DNA of 49,693 nt from Actinomycetes bacterium (lineage in GTDB: Bacteria; Actinomycetota; Actinomycetes; Actinomycetales; Dermatophilaceae), in the NCBI GenBank assembly GCA_029552065.1, contig JAKPEG010000097.1, forward strand, positions 1-49,693, read 5' to 3'. The notes beneath the pieces are model-generated. The model was not told the origin of the DNA. It ran no database searches and worked only from the letters and a program-made list of their open reading frames with translations. Positions 7,246 to 15,139 of this stretch are shown in pieces; position 1 is the stretch's first letter; each line of letters opens with the position of its first letter. Both the position numbers and the translations under genes were made by a program.

Positions 7246-7905
7246 TCAGCTGAGCAGGAGGATGCGCAGCGCCGACACGGTGTCGACGATCGTCTCCGCG
7301 CCGCCGGCCCTCAGCTCCTCGACGGTCCCGGCTCCCCACGCGACCCCCACGGGCGTGAGGCCCCCGCCGCGCGCGGCCGCCATGTCGACATGGGCATCCC
7401 CCACGTATGCCGCCCGCGCGGGTTCGCCCCCGGACCGCCGGACCGCGAGCAGCAGCGGAGCGGAGTCGGGTTTGTGGGTGAGGGTGTCCTCCATCGTCAC
7501 GACGACCGGGACCAGGTCGGTGAGGCCGGTGAGTTGCAGTGCCCAGCGCGCGGGATGGGACCGTTTCGAGGTGGCCACGGCGACGGCGACGCCCGCGGCG
7601 GCGAGGTCGCGCAGGAGACCGTCGACACCGGCATACGAGCGGATCAACCGCTCGGTGTTGGCCTCGTTCCAAGCGGTGTAGACCGCGAACAACTCGTCGG
7701 CGTGCTCGGGCGACACCTCGCGGAAGGCCCGGATGAGCGGCTGCCCGATCCACGCCTTGATCCGCACCTCGTCCTGCGGGTGCCCGAGCACGGTACGGAA
7801 GGCGTGCTGGTAGGAGGCGACGATCAGCCCGATCGTGTCGACGAGCGTGCCGTCGAGGTCGAAGACGACCGTCGGGTAGGCCGGCCGCCCCGGTGGCGCG
7901 CTCAC
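7246..7905 (-). CDS. HAD superfamily phosphatase, phosphoglycolate-phosphatase-like
   Basis: 219 residues. Motif I is FDLDGT (nucleophile Asp16, acid Asp18), motif II is ATSKR, the motif III lysine is in KPDSAPL, and motif IV is YVGDAHVDM. The helical cap (residues about 25-90) matches subfamily IA enzymes such as Gph/PpaX. It should remove phosphate from a small organic phosphate; the substrate is not evident. The GTG start at 7905 overlaps the stop of the upstream thioesterase by 4 bp (GTGA), so the two are co-translated. Confidence 0.88.
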   Translation of the reverse strand: MSAPPGRPAYPTVVFDLDGTLVDTIGLIVASYQHAFRTVLGHPQDEVRIKAWIGQPLIRAFREVSPEHADELFAVYTAWNEANTERLIRSYAGVDGLLRDLAAAGVAVAVATSKRSHPARWALQLTGLTDLVPVVVTMEDTLTHKPDSAPLLLAVRRSGGEPARAAYVGDAHVDMAAARGGGLTPVGVAWGAGTVEELRAGGAETIVDTVSALRILLLS

Positions 7906-8366
7906 GATCCCTGCGCATCCGCGCCCGGGGCGTCCAGCAGCGGGGTGCCCACCCGGAAGACGCGGGCGAGGGCGGTGGCGAGCAGCCGGCCCTCCGGGTG
8001 CCCGGGACGCGCGGTCCGCACGTCGATCCGGTAGACGGCCGTGCGTTGGGTCCGCGACAGCTCGACCCCCTCGCAGACGAGGACATCGCCCTCGACGCCG
8101 GCCGAGAGGAACTCCGTGTGGACGTCCTGGGCCACGGCGAGCACGCCGTGGCTGTTGCTCACCGCCGCGTGGACGACGTCGACGAGGGCCATCATCGCGC
8201 CGCCGTGGGCCGTGCCCGGGGCGTTGAGCAGCCGGTGCGTCACCGGCATCCGGGCTCGGGCATAGCCCGGGCGGATCTCCTCGAAGACGATGTCGAGCAA
8301 CTGCGCCATGGGATCGGTCGCGAGATAGCTGAACAGCTCCGGCCGCACGGAGTCCTCGCTGGGCAT
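7902..8366 (-). CDS. PaaI-type hotdog-fold thioesterase
   Basis: 154 residues. The 4HBT/PaaI motif is seen as NAPGTAHGGAMMALVDVV near residue 47, the central helix of the hotdog fold with its catalytic Gly/His-Gly-Gly-Ala region. It likely hydrolyses an acyl-CoA thioester. It starts with ATG at 8366, 6 nt after a TAGGCT -10 box, and runs into the HAD gene. Confidence 0.85.
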   Translation of the reverse strand: MPSEDSVRPELFSYLATDPMAQLLDIVFEEIRPGYARARMPVTHRLLNAPGTAHGGAMMALVDVVHAAVSNSHGVLAVAQDVHTEFLSAGVEGDVLVCEGVELSRTQRTAVYRIDVRTARPGHPEGRLLATALARVFRVGTPLLDAPGADAQGS

Positions 8367-8372
8367 GTTCGC

Positions 8373-8378
8373 AGCCTA
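8373..8378 (-). promoter_or_regulatory. -10 box of a leaderless promoter for the thioesterase
   Basis: Minus-strand TAGGCT, then 6 nt, then ATG at 8366. No Shine-Dalgarno sequence. Confidence 0.55.
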
Positions 8379-8417
8379 GCGAGCGCCCGCCCCGCGCCCG
8401 ATCTGCCGGCCGAACTC

Positions 8418-8456
8418 GTATGCCGTGTGCGCCACTCCCGGGACCACACGGCATAC
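8418..8456. promoter_or_regulatory. 12-bp perfect inverted repeat built from two iterated octamers
   Basis: GTATGCCGTGTG (8418-8429) and its exact reverse complement (8445-8456) are separated by 15 nt, between the divergent thioesterase and ung promoters. The right arm reaches the expected -35 region of ung. It looks like an operator, although both arms also contain the genome-wide octamer. Confidence 0.45.
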
Positions 8457-8464
8457 CCTGCGGG

Positions 8465-8470
8465 TAGGTT
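8465..8470 (+). promoter_or_regulatory. -10 box of a leaderless promoter for ung
   Basis: TAGGTT followed by 6 nt (GGCGCC) and the GTG start at 8477. Confidence 0.55.
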
Positions 8471-8476
8471 GGCGCC

Positions 8477-9154
8477 GTGACCGCGCGGCCGCTGGGTGAA
8501 CTCGTCCACCCGTCGTGGGCCGCCGCGCTCGCCGACCAGGAGTCCGCGATCGCCGCGCTCGGCGACTTCCTGCGCGCAGAGGTCGCCGCGGGGGTCGGCT
8601 ACCTGCCGGCCGGCCCGCAGATCTTGCGCGCCTTCGCCCAGCCTCTCGACGACGTGCGGGTGCTCGTCGTCGGGCAGGACCCCTATCCCACGCCGGGCCA
8701 CCCGGTGGGGCTGAGCTTCTCGGTCGCGCCAGAGGTGCGGCCGCTGCCCCCGAGCCTCGTGAACATCTTCACCGAGCTGCGCAGCGATCTCGGTGTCCCG
8801 CAGCCCAGCTGCGGCGATCTGAGCCCGTGGGCGCAGCGGGGTGTCCTCCTGCTCAACCGCGTCCTCACGGTGAGTCCGGGCCGACCGGGCAGCCACCGGG
8901 GCAAGGGCTGGGAGCAGGTCACCCAGGCGGCGATCGAGGCCCTCGTCGCGCGTGGCGGACCGCTCGTCGCGATCCTCTGGGGCCGGGACGCGCGTTCGCT
9001 CGCGCCGATGCTCGGGGCGGTCGACCGGATCGAGAGCGCACACCCGTCGCCGCTGTCCGCCCGGTCGGGCTTCTTCGGGTCGCGTCCGTTCAGCCGGGCC
9101 AACGACCTGCTCGCCCGCCAGGAGGCGGCGCCCGTCGACTGGGCACTGCCGTGA
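8477..9154 (+). CDS. ung: Uracil-DNA glycosylase (family 1)
   Basis: 225 residues. It removes uracil from DNA as the first step of base excision repair. Diagnostic motifs are [17 protein letters not shown] (catalytic Asp in GQDPY), LLLNRVLTV and the leucine-loop motif SAHPSPLSA. The GTG start is supported by the leaderless -10 box. Length and motif order are normal for the family. Confidence 0.95.
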   Translation: MTARPLGELVHPSWAAALADQESAIAALGDFLRAEVAAGVGYLPAGPQILRAFAQPLDDVRVLVVGQDPYPTPGHPVGLSFSVAPEVRPLPPSLVNIFTELRSDLGVPQPSCGDLSPWAQRGVLLLNRVLTVSPGRPGSHRGKGWEQVTQAAIEALVARGGPLVAILWGRDARSLAPMLGAVDRIESAHPSPLSARSGFFGSRPFSRANDLLARQEAAPVDWALP

Positions 9155-9214
9155 GCCACCCGATCCCCCCGCACCCTCCACTCGAAAACACCGCCGAACC
9201 CTTGGGAGACAACG

Positions 9215-10402
9215 ATGACTGACGTCTTCGTCTACGACGCCGTTCGCACGCCCTTCGGGCGGTATGCCGGTGCGCTCGCGGGGGTGCGCCCCGACGACCT
9301 CGGCGCGCTCGTGGTGGGCGAGACGCTGCGCCGGGCCCCGGACCTCGACCCCTCCCGAGTGGACGAGATCGTCTTCGGCTGCGCGAACCAGGCAGGAGAG
9401 GACAACCGCAACGTCGGGCGGATGGCCGGGCTGCTCGCCGGCGTGCCCACGTCGGTGCCGGCGACCACCCTCAACCGGCTCTGTGGTTCGAGTCTCGACG
9501 CGGCGATCGTCGGCTCGCGTCAGATCGCCTGCGGTGAGGCCGAGGTCGTCCTCGTCGGCGGCGTCGAATCGATGAGCCGCGCCCCCTGGGTGCTGCCCAA
9601 GACCGAGCGTGCCTATCCCGCAGGGGGATTGGAGCTCGCCTCCACGACCCTCGGGTGGCGCCTGGTCAACAAGCGGATGCCGGCGGAGTGGACCGTGTCG
9701 CTCGGCGAGGCGACCGAGCAGCTGCGGGAGAAGTACGGAGTGACCCGCGAGCGCCAGGACGCCTTCGCCGCGCGATCGCACCGGCTCGCCGCCGCGGCCT
9801 GGGAGTCGGGCTTCTACGCCGATCAGGTGGTCGCCGTTCCCGGCGTCGACCTGGCCCGAGACGAGTCGATCCGCCCCGAGACGACGCTCGAGCGCCTGGC
9901 CGGGCTCACCCCCTCATTCCGGCCGGCCGCGACCGGCACGGTGACCGCCGGCAATGCCTCGCCGCTCAACGACGGAGCATCCGCAGCGCTGCTCGGCTCG
10001 GCCGCGGCGGCAGAACTCATCGGGCTGCAACCGTTGGCCCGGATCGCCGGCCGCGGGGCGGCGGCCAACGACCCGCAGTTCTTCGGCTACGCCCCCGTCG
10101 AGGCCGCCAACCAGGCCCTCGCGCGGGCCGGGATCAGCTGGGCCGACGTCGACGCGATCGAACTCAACGAGGCGTTCGCGGCCCAGGCGCTCGCCTGCAC
10201 GGACGCATGGGGGGTCGACCCGGAGATCGTCAACGCCCACGGCGGAGCGATCGCGATCGGCCACCCGCTCGGCGCGTCCGGTGCCCGGATCCTCGGCACG
10301 CTCGCCCGATCGCTGCAGGCCGGCGGCGGCCGCTGGGGAGTGGCCGCGATCTGCATCGGCGTCGGCCAGGGCCTGGCCGTCGTCCTCGAGAACGTGAGCT
10401 GA
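9215..10402 (+). CDS. Acetyl-CoA acyltransferase / thiolase
   Basis: 395 residues. It cleaves 3-ketoacyl-CoA with CoA. The acyl-accepting Cys90 is in NRLCGSS, the active-site His is in HPLGASGAR and the second Cys in AICIGVGQG. The closest recognisable type is PcaF/PaaJ-like or a general beta-oxidation thiolase. A GGGAG ribosome binding site lies 8 nt before the ATG. It precedes acyl-CoA dehydrogenase and HSD10-like genes, which suggests beta-oxidation or branched-chain acyl-CoA breakdown. Confidence 0.92.
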   Translation: MTDVFVYDAVRTPFGRYAGALAGVRPDDLGALVVGETLRRAPDLDPSRVDEIVFGCANQAGEDNRNVGRMAGLLAGVPTSVPATTLNRLCGSSLDAAIVGSRQIACGEAEVVLVGGVESMSRAPWVLPKTERAYPAGGLELASTTLGWRLVNKRMPAEWTVSLGEATEQLREKYGVTRERQDAFAARSHRLAAAAWESGFYADQVVAVPGVDLARDESIRPETTLERLAGLTPSFRPAATGTVTAGNASPLNDGASAALLGSAAAAELIGLQPLARIAGRGAAANDPQFFGYAPVEAANQALARAGISWADVDAIELNEAFAAQALACTDAWGVDPEIVNAHGGAIAIGHPLGASGARILGTLARSLQAGGGRWGVAAICIGVGQGLAVVLENVS

Positions 10403-10485
10403 CCGGCGGTCTCTGCCCGCGGCATACCTCCCCCCTCGTCCTGCCGCCACCCGAACCCGATCCGCGAGCCCAGGCCGATCCGCGA

Positions 10486-10560
10486 GTAAGCGCTTGAGTG
10501 TTGCCAAGTGGCGGGATTCCGGGCCGTTCGGCGCACAATCGGCAACACTCAAGCGCTTAC
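10486..10560. repeat. Perfect 20-bp inverted repeat with 35-nt spacer
   Basis: Arms 10486-10505 and 10541-10560 are exact reverse complements; each contains AAGCGCTT, itself a palindrome, next to GAGTGTTGCC. It sits in the 233-bp gap between thiolase and acyl-CoA dehydrogenase. It could form a long hairpin (terminator or extragenic repeat) or bind a dimeric repressor at each arm. Confidence 0.85.
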
Positions 10561-10619
10561 ATTCCCAGGGAAAGGGGGGGAGGCGGGGGACTGGGGGCCT
10601 GCCGGATACGTGGACGTCC

Positions 10620-10625
10620 TACTAT
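10620..10625 (+). promoter_or_regulatory. -10 box before the acyl-CoA dehydrogenase
   Basis: TACTAT lies 10 nt before the ATG at 10636, giving a predicted leader of only a few nucleotides with no Shine-Dalgarno sequence. The start codon itself is inside an iterated octamer (GTATGCCG). Confidence 0.45.
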
Positions 10626-10635
10626 CCTCGACGGT

Positions 10636-11787
10636 ATGCCGGCTACTCGCCTGATGCCCACGGAGGAGTCCCGTCAGCTCGTCGAGATGACCCGGGACGT
10701 ATGCCGCAAGGAACTCGCCCCCCAGGTCGACGCCTTCGAGCGGGCCGGCGGCTTCCCCGCGCAGGCCTTCCGCACCCTCGGCGAGCTCGGCCTGCTCTCC
10801 CTGCCCTATCCCGAGTTGCACGGGGGCGGCGGCCAGCCCTACGAGGTCTACCTCCAGGTGGTCGAGGAGATCGCCAGCGTCTGGATGTCGGTCGCCGTGG
10901 GCGTGAGCGTCCATGCCCTCACCTGCTATCCGCTGGCCGAATACGGCACGGATGAGCAGCGCGCCCGCTATCTGCCCGACCTGCTCAGCGGCCGTTGGCT
11001 CGGCGGCTACTGCCTGAGCGAACCCGACTCCGGCTCGGACGTCGCATCGATGACGACCGCGGCCACCCGCGAAGCCGACGGTTGGCGGCTCGACGGGACG
11101 AAGTCGTGGATCTCGCACGCCGGGCATGCCGACTACTACACGACCTTCGCCCGCACCGCCGACACCGGCCCCAAGGGGATCAGCTGCTTCCTCGTGCCGG
11201 CGGACTCCCCCGGCCTGTCCTTCGGCGCCCCCGAGGACAAGATGGGGCTGCACGGCGACCCGGTCGCCCAGGTGATCTTCGAGGGGGTGTGGGTGCCGGA
11301 CGACCGCCGGATCGGAGCCGAGGGCCAGGGCATGGCGATCGCCCTGCACGCACTCGACAACGGCCGGTTGGGCATCGCGGCAGCGGCCACCGGGCTGGCC
11401 CAAGCGGCCCTCGACGCCGCGACGGCCTACGCGATGGAGCGCCGCCAGTTCGGCCGCGCGATCATCGACTTCCAGGGCCTGGGCTTCCTCCTCGCGGACA
11501 TGGAGGCCGCCGTCACCTCCTCGCGCGCGGCTTACCTGTATGCCGCGCGGCTCAAGGATGCGGGCCGGGCCTACACGAAGGAAGCCTCGGTCGCCAAGCT
11601 CGTCGCCACCGACGCGGCGATGCGGGTGACGACCGATGCCGTGCAGGTCTTCGGCGGCTACGGCTACACCCGGGACTTCCCGGTCGAGCGCTACATGCGT
11701 GAGGCCAAGGTCACCCAGATCTTCGAGGGCACCAATCAGATCCAGCGGCTGGTCATCGCCCGCCAGTTGCAGCGCGAGAGAGGCTGA
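10636..11787 (+). CDS. Acyl-CoA dehydrogenase
   Basis: 383 residues. A flavoprotein that oxidises acyl-CoA to enoyl-CoA. Signature blocks are GGYCLSEPDSGSDVASM, the flavin-binding WISHAG, and QVFGGYGYTRDFPVERYMR, followed by IFEGTNQIQRL with the catalytic-base glutamate. The frame is open upstream to 10498, but that would run through the inverted repeat; the family start and -10 box support 10636. It is 6 bp from the HSD10-like gene. Short or branched acyl substrates are likely from context. Confidence 0.92.
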   Translation: MPATRLMPTEESRQLVEMTRDVCRKELAPQVDAFERAGGFPAQAFRTLGELGLLSLPYPELHGGGGQPYEVYLQVVEEIASVWMSVAVGVSVHALTCYPLAEYGTDEQRARYLPDLLSGRWLGGYCLSEPDSGSDVASMTTAATREADGWRLDGTKSWISHAGHADYYTTFARTADTGPKGISCFLVPADSPGLSFGAPEDKMGLHGDPVAQVIFEGVWVPDDRRIGAEGQGMAIALHALDNGRLGIAAAATGLAQAALDAATAYAMERRQFGRAIIDFQGLGFLLADMEAAVTSSRAAYLYAARLKDAGRAYTKEASVAKLVATDAAMRVTTDAVQVFGGYGYTRDFPVERYMREAKVTQIFEGTNQIQRLVIARQLQRERG

Positions 11788-11793
11788 TCCGTC

Positions 11794-12558
11794 ATGCGCG
11801 TCACCGATTCCACCGTCGCCCTCGTCACCGGCGGCGCCTCCGGGCTCGGCGGTGCGACCGTGCGCCGTCTCGTCGCCGACGGCGCCAAGGCGGTCATCGT
11901 CGACCTGCCCGGTTCCGCGGGCGAGCAGCTGGCCACCGAACTCGGCGACGGCATCCGGTTCGCCCCCGCCGACGTCCGTGACCCCGAGCAGGTCCAGGCG
12001 GCCGTCGACACCGCCGCCTCACTCGGCGAGCTGCGCGTCGTCGTCACCTGTGCGGGGGTCGCCACCCCCGGGCGCGTCGTCGGCCGGCGTGGGCCGCTCG
12101 ACCTCGACGCCTTCCGCACGGTCGTCGAGATCAACCTCGTCGGCACCTTCAACGTCCTGCGCCTGGGTGCGGCCGCGATGCTCGGCAACGAGCCGGTCGA
12201 CGGGGACCGCGGCGTCGTCGTCATGACGGCGAGCATCGCGGCATACGACGGGCAGGTCGGTCAGGCGGCCTATGCCGCGAGCAAGGCCGGTGTCGTCGGC
12301 CTCACCCTCTCGGCCGCTCGCGACTTGGCGGACAAGGCGATTCGCGTCGTCACCGTCGCGCCGGGCACCTTCGAGACGCCGATGATGGCGGGCATGCCCC
12401 CGGAGGTGAAAGCGACCCTCGAGGCTCAGGTGCCCCATCCGTCGCGGATGGGCGACCCCGCGGAGTATGCCGCGCTCGTCCGGCACATCGTCGACAACCC
12501 GATGCTCAACGGCGAGGTCATCCGGCTCGACGGGGCATTGCGGATGCCGCCCCGTTGA
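11794..12558 (+). CDS. 3-hydroxyacyl-CoA dehydrogenase, HSD10-like SDR
   Basis: 254 residues. NAD-binding TGGASGLGG at residue 13, catalytic YAASK near residue 158, and an N-terminal acidic VDLPGS that favours NAD+. The proline-rich PGTFETPMMAGMP loop and overall layout match type II 3-hydroxyacyl-CoA dehydrogenases that oxidise 2-methyl-3-hydroxybutyryl-CoA in isoleucine breakdown. With the dehydrogenase and thiolase it covers three of four beta-oxidation steps; no enoyl-CoA hydratase is in the window. The 3' end overlaps the convergent membrane gene by 41 bp. Confidence 0.88.
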   Translation: MRVTDSTVALVTGGASGLGGATVRRLVADGAKAVIVDLPGSAGEQLATELGDGIRFAPADVRDPEQVQAAVDTAASLGELRVVVTCAGVATPGRVVGRRGPLDLDAFRTVVEINLVGTFNVLRLGAAAMLGNEPVDGDRGVVVMTASIAAYDGQVGQAAYAASKAGVVGLTLSAARDLADKAIRVVTVAPGTFETPMMAGMPPEVKATLEAQVPHPSRMGDPAEYAALVRHIVDNPMLNGEVIRLDGALRMPPR

Positions 12559-12970
12559 CCTGGGTGAGACAGGCGAGCAGAAGGGCGCCGACCGTCGGCA
12601 CGAGGTAGATCCCGATGGTGAGCATCCCCGCCATCGCGACCAGACCGACGGCGGCGGTGAGGATCCAGGCGACCACCCGCGCCGCGGTCGGCGCAGGTGA
12701 TCGCCACAGGAGCGCGGTGACGACGAGCGAGACGACGAGCGGGATGCCCACGACGATGAGCGCCCGAGGCCCGTTCACGTCGACGAGCGTGGCCGTGACC
12801 ACCTGGCCGAACGAGCCCGTGGACCCGTCGGGGGCGAGCGTGCCGCCGGCCTGCACCCCGCGATAGAGCGGCACGGTGAACGCGCCCACGACGAGCACGA
12901 TCGACCAGGCCACGGCGACGATCAATGCCCCGCGCGTGAGAGACAGCCCCCGCCGCCCGGCCCCGATCAT
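12518..12970 (-). CDS. Hypothetical four-helix membrane protein
   Basis: 150 residues with hydrophobic segments at about 13-34, 68-87, 96-115 and 118-138 and a small extracytoplasmic loop after the first. I do not recognise the family. It begins with ATG at 12970 preceded by CATCCT-N6, a weak leaderless-type arrangement. Its end overlaps the HSD10-like gene by 41 bp on the opposite strand, and codon usage looks normal. Confidence 0.7.
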   Translation of the reverse strand: MIGAGRRGLSLTRGALIVAVAWSIVLVVGAFTVPLYRGVQAGGTLAPDGSTGSFGQVVTATLVDVNGPRALIVVGIPLVVSLVVTALLWRSPAPTAARVVAWILTAAVGLVAMAGMLTIGIYLVPTVGALLLACLTQVNGAASAMPRRAG

Positions 12971-13188
12971 GACTCAAGGATGAGCCGCCCCCGCCCAGGG
13001 GGCAAGGCGGCACACGGGCAGGGGGTGACGGGCTCGCGACAAGGCCTGCGGGTATGCCGTCCGCCCACCCAGGCGAAAGCCGCACCCGGGCGCGTGTCCA
13101 GTCGACACGCCGCGGCTCTCTCCCGTTCTTCGAACTTTCTGCGCCGCGCCCCTTGCGCGCAGGCCCGGGACAGGCGTAGACCTGTTCT

Positions 13189-13366
13189 CACGCACAGACC
13201 GCGAGGTCGATGCGGTCGGACGGCAAACGAGGTTCCTCGACACGGGAGCGATCCCGATGGGCCGGCAGGACGAGCCGGAGAGCCAGACGCGCTGGACGAG
13301 TTCGGGTCGACGTCACGACGCGGACGCACGAGGCCCCACCAACTCATACTTGGTGGGGCCTCACCC
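13189..13366 (+). ncRNA. Candidate structured small RNA (about 180 nt), unknown class
   Basis: The 484-bp gap 12971-13454 has no credible gene. A promoter-like TTGCGC (13153-13158), N18, TAGACC (13177-13182) precedes a run of short helices: 13197-13202 with 13212-13217, a GNRA-capped hairpin CGGGA-GCGA-TCCCG (13243-13256), and 13262-13266 with 13274-13278. It ends in the strong hairpin 13330-13362. Both neighbours are on the minus strand and read away or toward it, so it is not an obvious leader. I could not match it to cobalamin, c-di-GMP or other riboswitch consensus. Confidence 0.4.
13330..13362 (+). terminator. 13-bp stem terminator
   Basis: GAGGCCCCACCAA pairs perfectly with 13350-13362 around a 7-nt loop, followed by ACCCTTTG. 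It ends the candidate small RNA; on the minus strand it could also terminate cobT. Confidence 0.75.
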
Positions 13367-13454
13367 TTTGTAACGCGCCCCAGCCCGTCCTAGGTGGACG
13401 CCCTTCGGCGTGTCGAGGGTGAGATCGACGACAGTGCCGGTGTCGGTGCGCGGG

Positions 13455-14543
13455 TCACTCGTCGGTGCGGCCGGACACCCCCGCCGACTCGAAGGTCGCC
13501 ACCTCGCGCAGCAGCCGGGCGGCCGCCTGCACGATCGGCACGGCGAGGACAGCACCGGAACCCTCGCCCAGGCGCAGTCCCAGGTCGAGCAGCGGCTCGA
13601 GACCCAAGGCCGCGAGCGCCGCACTCGCCCCCGGTTCGGTCGAGCGGTGACCGGCGAGCAGATAGGTCGTGACCCCGCCGTCGAGGGCGGCAGCGGCCAG
13701 CGCCGCCGCACAGGCGATCACCCCGTCGAGCAGGACGGGCACCCGCCTCGCGGTGGCCTCGAGGACGAAGCCGGCGATCGCGGCGTGTTCGGCTCCGCCG
13801 ACGGCCGCGAGCACGCCCACCGGGTCGGCCGGATCGGGCCGGTGCAGGTCGAGGCAGGCGCGCACGACGGCGATCTTGCGGGCGAGCGTGCGCGCGTCGC
13901 TGCCGGCACCGGGCCCGGTGACTGCGCCCGGGTCGGCCCCGGTGAAGGCCGCGACGAGCGCGGCCGAGGCCGTCGTGTTGGCGATGCCGAGGTCGCCGGT
14001 GACGAGCAGCCGGGCGCCCTCGTCGACGCAGTGCGCGGCCACGCGCCGCCCCGCATCGATCGCCGCGATCGCCTGCTCGCGCGTGAGGGCGGGACCGGCC
14101 GTGGCATCGGCGGTGCCGTCCACGACCCGCAGGGCGAGGACGTCGAGCCCCTGCGGGAGCGCACCCGCGACGCCCACGTCGACGACGAGCACGGACGCGC
14201 CGACCTGGCGGGCGAGGGCGCTGACGACCGCCCCTCCGGTGGCGACGTTGGCGACCATCTGCACGGTCACCTCCTGCGGCCATGGCGAGACGCCGTGGAC
14301 GTGGACGCCGTGGTCCCCGGCGAAGACCGCGACCACGGCCGGTTCGGGGATGGGAGGCGGGCACACGGCATACATGCCGGCCAGCCGCGCGCCGATGGCC
14401 TCGAGCCGGCCCATCGAGCCGGCGGGCTTGGTGAGCCGTCCCTGCAACTCGTCGGCGGCGGCGACGGCGGCGAGGTCGGGCGAGGCGATGCGCAGCTCGG
14501 TGGGCAGATGGGTGGGCAGATCGGTGGGCAGATCGGTGGGCAC
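13455..14543 (-). CDS. cobT: Nicotinate-nucleotide:dimethylbenzimidazole phosphoribosyltransferase
   Basis: 362 residues. It makes alpha-ribazole phosphate for the lower ligand of cobalamin. Family blocks are LTKPAGSMGRLE, FAGDHGVHVHGVSPWPQEVT, GDLGIANTTASAAL and the C-terminal DLGLRLGEGSGA, which holds the catalytic glutamate. The GTG start at 14543 begins MPTDLPTDLPTHLPTEL, a repeat encoded by 12-bp tandem units and not part of the family. It is divergent from cobU, 53 bp away, so these cobalamin genes share a control region. Confidence 0.95.
   Translation of the reverse strand: MPTDLPTDLPTHLPTELRIASPDLAAVAAADELQGRLTKPAGSMGRLEAIGARLAGMYAVCPPPIPEPAVVAVFAGDHGVHVHGVSPWPQEVTVQMVANVATGGAVVSALARQVGASVLVVDVGVAGALPQGLDVLALRVVDGTADATAGPALTREQAIAAIDAGRRVAAHCVDEGARLLVTGDLGIANTTASAALVAAFTGADPGAVTGPGAGSDARTLARKIAVVRACLDLHRPDPADPVGVLAAVGGAEHAAIAGFVLEATARRVPVLLDGVIACAAALAAAALDGGVTTYLLAGHRSTEPGASAALAALGLEPLLDLGLRLGEGSGAVLAVPIVQAAARLLREVATFESAGVSGRTDE
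14492..14539 (-). repeat. 12-bp minisatellite in the cobT N-terminus
   Basis: Four units of GCAGATCGGTGG with one or two substitutions in the two left-hand units. They encode the LPTD/LPTH/LPTE repeats. A similar arrangement exists in fdhD. Confidence 0.8.
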
Positions 14544-14584
14544 CGACCCATCCTGCCGGACCGGACCGACCGCTCCCGCACCTC

Positions 14585-14590
14585 TAGTCT
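14585..14590 (+). promoter_or_regulatory. -10 box of a leaderless promoter for cobU
   Basis: TAGTCT, then 6 nt (GGTCGG), then the GTG start at 14597. Confidence 0.55.
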
Positions 14591-14596
14591 GGTCGG

Positions 14597-15139
14597 GTGC
14601 CCGTGACCCTCGTCTCCGGCGGCGTCCGCAGCGGGAAGAGCCGCCATGCCGAGGCGCTCCTGCGTCCGCGCGACGAGGTCACCTACCTCGCCTGCGCCCG
14701 GGTCGCCGACGCGGAGTTCGCCGCCCGGGTCGCCCATCACCGCGCGACCCGGCCCGCGTCGTGGACGACCCTCGAGTCCCTCGACGTCGTGGCGGCAGTC
14801 GGTATGCCGGGTGGCCCCCTCCTGCTCGAATGTCTCGGCACCTGGCTCACCGGGCTCGTCGACGAGGCTGACCTGTGGGCGGACCTCGGGGCTGCCGCGA
14901 CGCTCGTGGCGGACCGGTCGCGCACCCTCGTGGCGGCCCTCATCGCGACCGATCGCGAGGTCGTGATCGTCACCAACGAGGTCGGCTGGTCGCTCGTCCC
15001 CCTCACCCCCGCCGGCCGGTTCTTCCAGGACGAGCTCGGCCGGCTCAACGCCGCCGTCGCCGCGATCGCCGAGCGGGTCCACCTCGTCGTCGCCGGCCGG
15101 GTCCTCGACCTCTCCGGCGCGCCGCGGGTGGACGGGTGA
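14597..15139 (+). CDS. cobU: Adenosylcobinamide kinase / adenosylcobinamide-phosphate guanylyltransferase
   Basis: 180 residues. It phosphorylates adenosylcobinamide and adds GMP to give adenosylcobinamide-GDP. The P-loop GGVRSGKS lies at residues 8-15, the RHAEAL sequence follows, LLECLGTWL and the NEVGWSLVP block are characteristic. The stop overlaps the cobS start by 4 bp (GTGA), so the two are translationally coupled. Confidence 0.94.
   Translation: MPVTLVSGGVRSGKSRHAEALLRPRDEVTYLACARVADAEFAARVAHHRATRPASWTTLESLDVVAAVGMPGGPLLLECLGTWLTGLVDEADLWADLGAAATLVADRSRTLVAALIATDREVVIVTNEVGWSLVPLTPAGRFFQDELGRLNAAVAAIAERVHLVVAGRVLDLSGAPRVDG

Noticed and set aside
10498-10635. Upstream start for the acyl-CoA dehydrogenase
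   Set aside because: The additional 46 residues would be coded by the inverted repeat and have no family match.
13189-13330. Cobalamin or c-di-GMP riboswitch
   Set aside because: CACGCACAG and GGCAAAC fragments recall c-di-GMP-I riboswitches, but the second conserved half and tetraloop receptor are missing, and the RNA does not lead into a gene on its strand.
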